Shown piece after piece: positions 1 through 6,797 of a stretch of DNA of 17,842 bases (the first letter of the stretch is position 1; the number at the start of each line of letters is the position of its first letter). The position numbers were made by a program, and so were the translations under genes. This DNA is from Bacteroidales bacterium UBA4318 (GTDB lineage: Bacteria > Bacteroidota > Bacteroidia > Bacteroidales > UBA932). The DNA lies in NCBI GenBank assembly GCA_002393895.1, contig DGUE01000082.1, positions 1-17,842 of the forward strand, in the 5' to 3' direction. The notes below the pieces were generated by a model. The model made no database searches. It saw only the letters and a program-made list of their open reading frames with translations, and was not told the DNA's origin.

Positions 1-155
1 AAATCTTTCGGAAGTTTGGGGAATTCAAGGCCGACGGCCTTTTCGATAGTGTGCTCGAGGAAACTGTTCACCGAACGGTTCTCCCGTTTGGCAGCCCTTT
101 TCACCCGGGCCATCAATTCCGGACGGAGCCGGACTATGGTTTGGACTCTTTCCAT
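1..155 (-). CDS. Ribbon-helix-helix (Arc-like) DNA-binding protein, antitoxin-like, 3' part beyond the window edge
   Basis: An open frame begins at the ATG at 155-153 and runs off the left edge after 51 codons. The start reads MERVQTIVRLRPELMARVKR. A short beta strand (about residues 4-11, QTIVRLRP) is followed by two helices with the turn NRSVNS (about residues 26-31), the usual layout of ribbon-helix-helix proteins of the Arc/MetJ type. In such proteins a dimer places the strand in the DNA major groove. Many Bacteroidota relatives are antitoxins paired with a RelE/ParE-type toxin, and a toxin gene, if present, would lie beyond position 1. The 65-bp space upstream holds a promoter and two palindromes suited to autorepression. 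The RHH fold is well supported. The antitoxin role is inferred, because no toxin is visible. Confidence 0.8.
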   Translation of the reverse strand, partial: MERVQTIVRLRPELMARVKRAAKRENRSVNSFLEHTIEKAVGLEFPKLPKD

Positions 156-169
156 GAAATCATTTTTTA

Positions 170-200
170 CAAATATAATAGTTTGATATCATATTTGCAA
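170..200 (-). promoter_or_regulatory. Bacteroidota-type promoter of the ribbon-helix-helix gene
   Basis: On the minus strand TATATTTG (170-177) matches the -7 consensus TAnnTTTG, and a TTG (198-200) lies 20 bp upstream as the -33 element. The distance from the last base of the -7 box to the ATG at 155 is 14 nt, so the leader would be short. One operator palindrome lies between the two boxes. Confidence 0.65.
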
Positions 201-211
201 TAGTGATATCA
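184..211. promoter_or_regulatory. Paired operator: two TGATATCA palindromes 20 bp apart
   Basis: The 8-bp perfect palindrome TGATATCA occurs at 184-191 and again at 204-211, where it extends to GTGATATCAC at 203-212. The centres are exactly 20 bp apart, about two helical turns, so dimers bound at both sites would sit on the same DNA face. One site lies between the promoter boxes and the other just upstream of the -33 box of the ribbon-helix-helix gene. This is the arrangement expected for an autorepressor of that family. The repeats are seen directly; binding by the encoded protein is inferred. Confidence 0.65.
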
Positions 212-220
212 CAGTCTCTA

Positions 221-841
221 CTAAAAATGTTTTGCCAAGCGAAGGGTAATGGCGGGGATTAGTTTGTTATGGGGACTGTTATTGACGATAACCATATCTG
301 AACCTGTTTCATAGTAATAGACACTATCGCCACAGTCGGTCTGATGCAGACGGAGACCAAGAGCGAGTGAGAACTTATCGCTTAAACGATAGCCTGCCTG
401 GGGTTCAACGAAAAAGCCGGAATAGTGGGGTTTCGGCTCGTACGACGCGCCGGGAGCTGGGGTCGGTCCATAAGCCTCAAAACCGAATGAGTACCCCAAA
501 TCACAGTTAAAGTACAATTTATCCAGGCCGTAATTGAGCCTGAGATATACAGGTACGTCGATCTCCTTTTGCGATTCGCGTTCAACCGAAGTCTTTACGT
601 TATCCACCATCTTCGTAGATACACTGCTCAGCGTTTTGCCAAAACGCACACCAGCGCCAAAGCCAAGCTTGAAATCGCCGTTCAGGGGATATAGCCTGTT
701 AAACGTAATCTCCCCGGCCCATACGGGACCGAACTTGAATCCGACAACCGCGGCACCTTCCAGGGAGTGACTGCCATTTCCACCGGCCGACATATTCACG
801 GCCAGCAGGCACAGTGCAATGATTATAATAAACTTCTTCAT
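221..841 (-). CDS. Small outer-membrane beta-barrel protein
   Basis: The 206-residue product begins with a signal peptide (MKKFIIIIALCLLAVNMSA, probable cleavage before GG). It continues with alternating amphipathic strands rich in Gly and aromatic residues, such as LGFGAGVRFG, LYFNCDLGYSFGF and SGFFVEPQAGYRL, and ends in ITLRLAKHF. A terminal Phe is the usual recognition signal for barrel insertion by BAM. The length fits the eight-strand OmpA-like or 'outer membrane beta-barrel protein' families of Bacteroidota. It begins 15 nt after the sialidase gene ends, so it is probably the last gene of the recJ-phosphatase-sialidase transcript. I saw no promoter of the TAnnTTTG type directly upstream. 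Its ligand, if any, cannot be read from the sequence. Confidence 0.8.
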   Translation of the reverse strand: MKKFIIIIALCLLAVNMSAGGNGSHSLEGAAVVGFKFGPVWAGEITFNRLYPLNGDFKLGFGAGVRFGKTLSSVSTKMVDNVKTSVERESQKEIDVPVYLRLNYGLDKLYFNCDLGYSFGFEAYGPTPAPGASYEPKPHYSGFFVEPQAGYRLSDKFSLALGLRLHQTDCGDSVYYYETGSDMVIVNNSPHNKLIPAITLRLAKHF

Positions 842-856
842 GCTATTATAATCCGC

Positions 857-2017
857 TTATTCCGAAAACTTGCATGCTTTTTTCAAAAGTATCCGGGGGA
901 TGCGGCTGAAGACTATGTCGTAGCCGTCGTCGGTGCTGCGGGAGCCATCCTCGTAGAGGACGCCCACATCGCCGTTCCGGAAGACTACCATGGTGGAGTA
1001 GGCGGAGGGGCCGGGCTGCAGGGTCAGTACATCCTTCCAGGAGGCGCCGTTATCGGAGCTCACCGCCAGGGTAAGCCCGCGGCGGGCCTTCTCTTCCTTA
1101 ATATAAGAATGCAGCAGGCCGCCAGACCGGGAACGGCCGAACGCACGCCGGGAACCTTTCCACGCCACGATATCCCCGTTGCAGGGATTGGCCAGCAGGC
1201 CCTCGGTGAACCTCTCCCCTTCCCAGCGCCAGATGCCGTCGGGGCCCTTCACGGCGGTATTCAGGCCGCGGGGGCCGTAGGAGGGCCGGCGGGTGGATAT
1301 CAGCAGGCGCCCGTCCGGCAACAGCACCAGCTTGGACTCGTCGCTAAGTCCGTAAGCCGGGGCATCATCCAGCGTCCAGCTCTCTCCCCCGTCCTTCGAA
1401 TAGAAAAGATGCGCCTCGATAGGCCAGGGCACGGGCATGGGGTCGGGATAGTCGTGAGGGAGCACGCAGGCGGATAACAGAATGTCGCCATCCGCATCCA
1501 CTATCCCCTTGCCAGAGGTAGCGAAGGCGCTGTGGATGCTGTCCGGGAAGGCCACCAGGCGCGGCTCGCTCCAGGTAATGCCGCCGTCGTCGCTGGTGCA
1601 GACGGTGGTGTGCTTGAGGCCGCGGCGGAAGCCCTTGCGGCCGTTTCCGCATGCGAAGAGGCAGAGGATACGGCCGTCCGGGAGGGTGGTGAGCGATGCG
1701 TCTCCATAGCCATAGCCCAGCACGCGGGAGGTGTCCCCACGGGCAATGAAGGACTGCGCGCTCCAGCTGCGGCCACCGTCAGTGCTGCGCTTGCAGGAGA
1801 TGTCGATGCTGGTGTTGCGGTATCCCAGGTCCGCCAGGTTCTCGTAGCGACGGTCGATGACGGCAACTATATTACCCTTGGCATCCAGGGTCATGGCCGG
1901 AATGCGGTAGAAGTGGCAGGAGTCGCTGCCCTCGGCAAAAACGGTAGTACTTTGGATTGTCGGATGGGTGCAGGCGCACGCCAGTAGGCATGCAGCCAGC
2001 AGGGCGGGGCATTTCAT
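857..2017 (-). CDS. Exo-alpha-sialidase (GH33-type), probable lipoprotein
   Basis: This 386-residue product should release terminal sialic acid from glycans. The N-terminus (MKCPALLAACLLACACTHP) is a lipoprotein-type signal with Cys14 or Cys16 as the likely lipidation site. YRIP at residues 37-40 is the canonical sialidase RIP motif, giving the first arginine of the triad (Arg38). Four Asp-boxes (S-x-D-x-G-x-x-W) lie near residues 78-85, 142-149, 207-214 and 320-327. Asp63 fits the acid/base position, Glu227 (DESK) the residue that polarises the nucleophile, and Tyr340 (AYSTMVV) the nucleophile. Arg243/244 and Arg312/313 are candidates for the other triad arginines. It is a bare propeller: no lectin or carbohydrate-binding domain is present, unlike longer Bacteroides sialidases. 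It lies 7 nt after the phosphatase/glycosidase fusion gene, which suggests joint expression. Confidence 0.9.
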   Translation of the reverse strand: MKCPALLAACLLACACTHPTIQSTTVFAEGSDSCHFYRIPAMTLDAKGNIVAVIDRRYENLADLGYRNTSIDISCKRSTDGGRSWSAQSFIARGDTSRVLGYGYGDASLTTLPDGRILCLFACGNGRKGFRRGLKHTTVCTSDDGGITWSEPRLVAFPDSIHSAFATSGKGIVDADGDILLSACVLPHDYPDPMPVPWPIEAHLFYSKDGGESWTLDDAPAYGLSDESKLVLLPDGRLLISTRRPSYGPRGLNTAVKGPDGIWRWEGERFTEGLLANPCNGDIVAWKGSRRAFGRSRSGGLLHSYIKEEKARRGLTLAVSSDNGASWKDVLTLQPGPSAYSTMVVFRNGDVGVLYEDGSRSTDDGYDIVFSRIPRILLKKACKFSE

Positions 2018-2024
2018 GGGTATA

Positions 2025-4124
2025 CTATTTAACTATTATCACGTTGGGCACAACCCGCTCGCCGTCGTGGTCGAAACGCTGGTTGTCGTAGGGATGATTG
2101 ACTACTCCGTCCAGGGCGGACCATAGGGTGGAGGATCCGCCGCCGTCCAGGTTCATGGCCTCGTACAGCCCGAGGGACTCGCAGAGCACCTGGAGTTCTT
2201 CTATGCTCATGCCTTCGCCCTGCCCGGGGAAGCGCCCGTCAACCACCATGAAGTAGATCCAACCATCGGCCGTGTAGCCCAGAAGGGTGCGGGGATGACG
2301 CCTGGTGTAGAATGTCCGGAAGTGCCTGGAACCGTCGTTCTCATAGATAGGTACCTTCCCTTCTTCCATCAGCACGGGGCCGGAAACTATGGCCTCACGC
2401 CAGCCTTTCGCGGCTTTCGGAGTGCTCAGGGAGTCGATGGTCAGAATGTCCACCGTGCGGCCCTTTTTGTCCTTGATGCGGAACATGCCGTTGTTGCGGT
2501 AGATCCCGTCGGTAGTAACATCGCAACGCACCCTGCCCTCATCCTTAACATAGGTTACCGGCATCAGGGTCTTCACGTTGAAATAGCTGCCGTTGATTGC
2601 CGCCAGGGCCTTGTTGTCTTTGCCGAACCGGCTGGTAATAGCCGCCTTGGGGCCATCGGATTCCACTACTGAAACTGCATGGTCCTTCATGGGGAAGCGG
2701 GCAAGGGAGATATCCTGCACGCTCCCGAATACCTTCACGGATGCATGCCCGACCTCAACCTTGGAGCCATTCACGCTCTGCCAGCCCCAGTCTGTAGCCT
2801 TCAGCGTGGCCAGGGACTCATAGTTGATTATCTTATGCCTGCAGGCACGCACGATCGGGAGATAGTGCTCCTTGAAAGCGCTCCAGCTATAGTACGGCCC
2901 CTGCACCGCCTCGAGCGGAAGGACTGCTTCCTTCTCATTGACCAGCACCTTCACCAGGATATCGCCGCCGGCATTACGGTAGAACACGAACTGCACGGAT
3001 GCAGCCATGGGGATACGGTAGCTGGGCATAATCTCCAGGCTTTCCTCGAAAGATGAGGCAAAGTGCCCGGCGCCATCGGCATCCAGCAGGACCATCAGCG
3101 GGGATACGCCCGAATCGTGGCCGAAACTGAGCCGCAGCTGGGTAAGACCGGAAGCCATATCGGCATCGGCTGTTTCGATTATGTGCCCCAGGGTGAAACC
3201 GGCGTAATCCGGCATCAGGTTCTTCGACTCTTCATATCTGCCTATATAGTAGAAATAACGGGCAGAAACGCCCTTCCATACCAGGAACAGCTCTTCGGGA
3301 GAGAAAACGCCGTCGAACCAGTCGCGGTCTTCGTCCAGGCAGTACCGGGTGCCCAGCACTATGGAATGGAGGTACTCTATAAATCTGACCGGAGTAATGT
3401 CCAGCACACCCTTGAGAACATCAGCAGATGTAAAGAATCTTCCAGCTATCTCCTTCCAGGGAACCGTGCTGTCGAAGTAAGAGCGGAAGGCATCTTCGGC
3501 CTCCCTGCCGCTGGAGAATCCACCCTTGATGTAGTAAGGATTCGAGCCCAGGCTGGGCTGGAGCCAGGATGCATACTTGGCAGATGCGTCGGCGCTGAAA
3601 TCTATATCCTCATCCTTCGCCTGCAGGCCTGACAGGCAGGACCACATGCTCATGATTACCCTCGGGGATTCGGTGGAGACGGCCTCCACATGGGTAGGCC
3701 CCTCGAACACCTCGGGGAAACGCCCGAAGAGGCGTGCAGCGATGTCGCGGTGCTGATTCTCCCCTATGTCGGTCAGATTCCCCTTGCAGAGCTTCACCTT
3801 TTTGTAGAAAGATTCAAAGCGCTTCCGGAATGCCTTGCCCTCGTCGGTGAGCACACCGGCATCGGCCGCCTTGGCGAGCCAGTCGTGCATGGCATCGTAC
3901 TCACTGGTGCAATATCTGGCTCCGTGCCTTGCAAACTGGCTGATATAGAAAGGCTTGTAGCCCTCCGGCGCAGGAGTGACGGAAGGCACCGCATCGCTGT
4001 CATACACATAGAAATTCCCGGCCAGTTTGGCAGGGTCCTGTTCAATAGCCTCCTTGAAGCCCTGGGCGAAGCATACGCCCGACAGACACAGGAGGGAAAG
4101 GGCTGTTGCCAGAATCTTTTTCAT
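2025..4124 (-). CDS. Secreted fusion: histidine acid phosphatase (branch 2) plus phosphodiester glycosidase (NAGPA-like)
   Basis: The 699-residue product has a signal peptide (cleavage likely after CFA, residue 20). Residues 35 to about 420 are a branch-2 histidine phosphatase: RHGAR at 66-70 carries the phospho-accepting His67, and GHDS at 335-338 supplies the His-Asp pair used for acid catalysis. The C-terminal part, from about residue 450, resembles the phosphodiester glycosidase family (NAGPA, 'uncovering enzyme'): AINGSYFN, RHPRTLLGYT, VVDGRFPGQGEGMS and LDGGGSS at 659-665 are in the expected order. That family splits a sugar-1-phosphodiester, leaving a phosphomonoester that the N-terminal phosphatase could then remove; this sequence of steps is inference. 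The 4-nt ATGA overlap with recJ implies translational coupling. Both active sites look intact. The natural substrate (phytate, mannose-6-phosphate glycan, cell-wall polymer) is unknown. Confidence 0.88.
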   Translation of the reverse strand: MKKILATALSLLCLSGVCFAQGFKEAIEQDPAKLAGNFYVYDSDAVPSVTPAPEGYKPFYISQFARHGARYCTSEYDAMHDWLAKAADAGVLTDEGKAFRKRFESFYKKVKLCKGNLTDIGENQHRDIAARLFGRFPEVFEGPTHVEAVSTESPRVIMSMWSCLSGLQAKDEDIDFSADASAKYASWLQPSLGSNPYYIKGGFSSGREAEDAFRSYFDSTVPWKEIAGRFFTSADVLKGVLDITPVRFIEYLHSIVLGTRYCLDEDRDWFDGVFSPEELFLVWKGVSARYFYYIGRYEESKNLMPDYAGFTLGHIIETADADMASGLTQLRLSFGHDSGVSPLMVLLDADGAGHFASSFEESLEIMPSYRIPMAASVQFVFYRNAGGDILVKVLVNEKEAVLPLEAVQGPYYSWSAFKEHYLPIVRACRHKIINYESLATLKATDWGWQSVNGSKVEVGHASVKVFGSVQDISLARFPMKDHAVSVVESDGPKAAITSRFGKDNKALAAINGSYFNVKTLMPVTYVKDEGRVRCDVTTDGIYRNNGMFRIKDKKGRTVDILTIDSLSTPKAAKGWREAIVSGPVLMEEGKVPIYENDGSRHFRTFYTRRHPRTLLGYTADGWIYFMVVDGRFPGQGEGMSIEELQVLCESLGLYEAMNLDGGGSSTLWSALDGVVNHPYDNQRFDHDGERVVPNVIIVK

Positions 4125-5854
4125 ATAATATCCTCCCCCTTGCGCATATCGCGGATGCGGAGCTGGGTGAAGGTATTGCCTGCGAAGTAGTTCTCAACGA
4201 TGGCGTAGCAGACATCCACAGGATTGCCCTCCTTCACGTACTCGTAGTAGTCCGCCAGGTTGAATGCTATGGCCGGCACCTTGTGGTAGGGCTGGTCTTC
4301 CTGGATGAGGTCCAGCTTCATGTGCGCACCGCCGGCTCCAACCTTCCGTCCGTCGCCAGCGTCGTAGACGTTGCGGGTGATGAAGATGGGGTTATGGTTG
4401 CCGGGGCCGAAGGGCTGGAACTGCTTGAGTATGCGGAAGAATTTGGGGGTAATCTGTGAGAAATTGAGTTCGGAATCTATGTCCACCACAGGCGTGAGCA
4501 TATCGGAATTGATGTGCTCGCCCACGAACTTGTCCATGCGGGCTGCGAACTCGGGGAGCTTGTCCTCCGTGAGGGTGAGGCCGGCGGCATAGGTGTGGCC
4601 GCCAAAGTTTTCCATGAGGTCCGCGCAGCTCTCGATAGCTGCGTAGAGATCGAATTTACCGGCACTGCGGGCCGATCCTGTGACGAATCCGTTGCTGCTG
4701 GTGAGCACAACCGTGGGCTTGAAATATGCCTCCACCAGACGGGAAGCCACGATGCCCACAACGCCCTTGTTCCACTTGGGATTGTAGACTATGGTCACGT
4801 TCTCCCGTGCAAGGCACTTGCCGGATTCCACCATCTCGAGCGCCTCGGCAGTGATCTCACGGTCTACATTCTTGCGCTCGTTGTTATTGTTGTTGATCTT
4901 CTCTCCCACGATCATGGCCTTGCCGGTTTCGGTGGCGGTGAGGAGCTCGACGGCCAGGCGGCCGGTCTCCATGCGCCCTGCGGCATTGATGCGGGGGCCG
5001 ATCTTGAAGACTATGTCATCTACCGTAATATGCCCGGGCTCCAGCTTGGAGAGGTTGATCATGGCAAGCAGGCCCTTGCGGGGGCTCTCGTTCAGCTGCT
5101 TGAGGCCATAATACGCAAGGATGCGGTTCTCCCCAACCACCGTTACCAGGTCCGAGGCGATGCTCACCACCAGCAGGTCCAGCAGGGGGATAAGGGTCTC
5201 GAAGGGAATCTCGAACTTCTGCGCATAGGCCTGCACCAGCTTGAACCCCACCCCGCAGCCGCAAAGGTCGTCGAAGGGATAGGAATCATCTTCCCGCTTG
5301 GGATCCAGCACGGCTATCGCCTTGGGAAGTTCCAGCTCCGGGAGATGATGGTCGCAGATTATTACATCTACCCCGAGGCTCTTGGCGAGATCAACCTTTT
5401 CTATGGCCTTGATGCCGCAGTCCAGGGTGATAATCAGGCCGAAACCATTATCGGCAGCCCAGCGTATACCCTTGCCGGACACTCCGTAACCCTCGTCGTA
5501 ACGGTCCGGGATGTAGAAGTCCACCAGGTCGGTATAGCGCTTGATGAAAGAATAGACCAGCGCCACGGCAGTGGTGCCGTCCACATCGTAATCCCCGTAG
5601 ACAAGTATTTTTTCGTTGCCGGCGATGGCCTGATGAAGACGCTCCACAGCCTTGTCCATATCCTTCATGAGGAAGGGATCGTGGAGATTTTCCAGGCTGG
5701 GACGGAAGAAAGCACGGGCCTGCTCGAAGGTCTCGACGCCGCGTTTTACCAGCAATTCTGCCAGCACGCGGTCGATCCCAACCTCCGTGGCAAGGCGGTT
5801 GACCTTGTCTGAAGGCGCGGGTTCTCCGATTATCCACTTGGCTTCTTTCATCAT
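4121..5854 (-). CDS. recJ: Single-stranded-DNA-specific 5'-3' exonuclease RecJ
   Basis: The 577-residue product has the full length of the RecJ family. The DHH metal-binding motifs are present: DYDVDG at residues 88-93, LDCG with Asp145, and CDHH at 167-170. The DHHA1 domain follows (about 340-450, containing GNGFVTGSARS-like and GGHTYAAGL segments) and then an OB-like RecJ C-terminal domain. RecJ degrades single-stranded DNA from 5' ends in recombination and mismatch or base-excision repair. Two adjacent Met codons open the frame; the first (5854) is chosen here, but the second is equally possible. A consensus promoter lies only 6 nt upstream of the first ATG. The end overlaps the start of the phosphatase fusion by 4 nt, coupling a DNA-repair gene to secreted glycan enzymes. 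That link may only reflect gene packing. Confidence 0.97.
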   Translation of the reverse strand: MMKEAKWIIGEPAPSDKVNRLATEVGIDRVLAELLVKRGVETFEQARAFFRPSLENLHDPFLMKDMDKAVERLHQAIAGNEKILVYGDYDVDGTTAVALVYSFIKRYTDLVDFYIPDRYDEGYGVSGKGIRWAADNGFGLIITLDCGIKAIEKVDLAKSLGVDVIICDHHLPELELPKAIAVLDPKREDDSYPFDDLCGCGVGFKLVQAYAQKFEIPFETLIPLLDLLVVSIASDLVTVVGENRILAYYGLKQLNESPRKGLLAMINLSKLEPGHITVDDIVFKIGPRINAAGRMETGRLAVELLTATETGKAMIVGEKINNNNNERKNVDREITAEALEMVESGKCLARENVTIVYNPKWNKGVVGIVASRLVEAYFKPTVVLTSSNGFVTGSARSAGKFDLYAAIESCADLMENFGGHTYAAGLTLTEDKLPEFAARMDKFVGEHINSDMLTPVVDIDSELNFSQITPKFFRILKQFQPFGPGNHNPIFITRNVYDAGDGRKVGAGGAHMKLDLIQEDQPYHKVPAIAFNLADYYEYVKEGNPVDVCYAIVENYFAGNTFTQLRIRDMRKGEDII

Positions 5855-5860
5855 AGTTTA

Positions 5861-5891
5861 CAAAGGTAATTAAACTAATCCTTTTTTACAA
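5861..5891 (-). promoter_or_regulatory. recJ: Bacteroidota-type promoter of recJ
   Basis: On the minus strand TACCTTTG (5861-5868) matches TAnnTTTG and a TTG (5889-5891) lies exactly 20 bp upstream. Only 6 nt separate the -7 box from the recJ ATG at 5854, so the transcript would have almost no 5' leader. The -33 element starts 9 nt before the end of trmB, which marks 5855-5897 as the boundary between two transcription units. Confidence 0.7.
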
Positions 5892-5897
5892 CCATAA

Positions 5898-6797
5898 TTA
5901 TTGATGAGAGAAGGAGCGGCGGGGGCCTTCGGCGGTGCGCCAGAAGGCGGAGTCGAAGTCTTCGGGGTCCCGGGGGTTCAGATAGGGGCCGTCATGGTCC
6001 GGGCAGAATTCCAAATAGGTTATGGGGAGGCCCATTTCCAGAAACATGGTTTCGTAAAAGGTTTGGACTTCCCGCACCTCCACCGGCAGGGGCATGGTAC
6101 TGCCCCTGAGGGACGTGCCACCCGCGGCACGGAAGCGGGGGGACCGTTCCGAAGGAATGGTGGGGTGAGCGAAGCGAACTCCCGAAGGGGCAGTACCATA
6201 CCCCTGACCGTCAGAGTACAAATCAGTAGTCTCTGCGAGGATGGGAAGGCCATTGACGACAGCAACGGCGCGGGTGTATTCGAAGAGGAAGCGACTGTCC
6301 GTCTTGAGATGGATTATGCCGCCGGGACGAAGGAAATGACGGTAACGCTCCAGGAACATGGCCGAAGAAAGACGCTTGTTCTCGCTGGCGCGGAGCTGCG
6401 GATCCGAGAAGGTCAGCCATATTTCGGAAACTTCGCCAGGGCCGAAAAACGCAGTGATGAACTCGATACGGGTGCGAAGGAAAGCCACATTGCGCAGCCC
6501 CTCCTCCGTGGCAGTCTTGGCACCGCGCCAAAGACGCGCCCCCTTTATATCTACGCCTATATAGTTCTTGTCCGGATTGCGCCGGGCCAGCTCCAGGGTG
6601 TATTCCCCCTTGCCACAGCCAAGTTCCAGCACGATGGGTCCCTCATGCCCACCGAACATCTGCTCTATCCAGCGGCCCTTCACCGGATAATCGGCCAGAT
6701 TGAAGTAGCCATCTGCCAGCACCTCTTCGGCACTGGGTTGCAGAAGGCAGCTGAACGTCTCGTTCTCAGCGAATTTGCGTAGTTTACCGTGTCCCAT
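5898..6797 (-). CDS. trmB: tRNA (guanine-N7-)-methyltransferase, with a 40-codon palindromic repeat inserted in frame
   Basis: TrmB methylates G46 in the variable loop of tRNAs using S-adenosylmethionine. VLELGCGKGEYT (about residues 56-67) is the SAM-binding loop, GVDIKG (81-86) the end of the second strand, and TFSDPQ (129-134) the family motif in the form usual for Bacteroidota. LKTDSRF (164-170) and QTFYE (245-249) complete the fold. About residues 198-237, between TTDLYSDG and QTFYE, are encoded by the 120-bp repeat described separately. Relatives need only a short loop there. The insert keeps the frame and leaves all motifs intact, so the enzyme may still work. The C-terminal tail after CPD is also longer than usual. 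The start overlaps the end of the GldH-like gene by 14 nt. Length is 299 residues. Confidence 0.93.
   Translation of the reverse strand: MGHGKLRKFAENETFSCLLQPSAEEVLADGYFNLADYPVKGRWIEQMFGGHEGPIVLELGCGKGEYTLELARRNPDKNYIGVDIKGARLWRGAKTATEEGLRNVAFLRTRIEFITAFFGPGEVSEIWLTFSDPQLRASENKRLSSAMFLERYRHFLRPGGIIHLKTDSRFLFEYTRAVAVVNGLPILAETTDLYSDGQGYGTAPSGVRFAHPTIPSERSPRFRAAGGTSLRGSTMPLPVEVREVQTFYETMFLEMGLPITYLEFCPDHDGPYLNPRDPEDFDSAFWRTAEGPRRSFSHQ
6087..6206. repeat. 120-bp palindromic in-frame element, copy A (inside trmB)
   Basis: The arms 6087-6107 and 6186-6206 are inverted repeats of 21 bp with one mismatch (6093/6200), which is a G-U pair in the mRNA-sense strand. The central 90 bp (6102-6191) are identical to copy B at 7413-7502. 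Inside the core are further hairpins: GTGCC/GGCAC and ACCGTTCC/GGAATGGT, plus CCC-TTCG-GGG on the sense strand. The minus-strand core contains no TA dinucleotide and no TGA, so all three sense frames are open. The insert adds exactly 40 codons to trmB. Confidence 0.93.

Noticed and set aside
4514..5812. A 432-codon plus-strand frame opposite recJ
   Set aside because: It has no recognisable motifs and no promoter, whereas recJ on the minus strand is full length with all DHH motifs.
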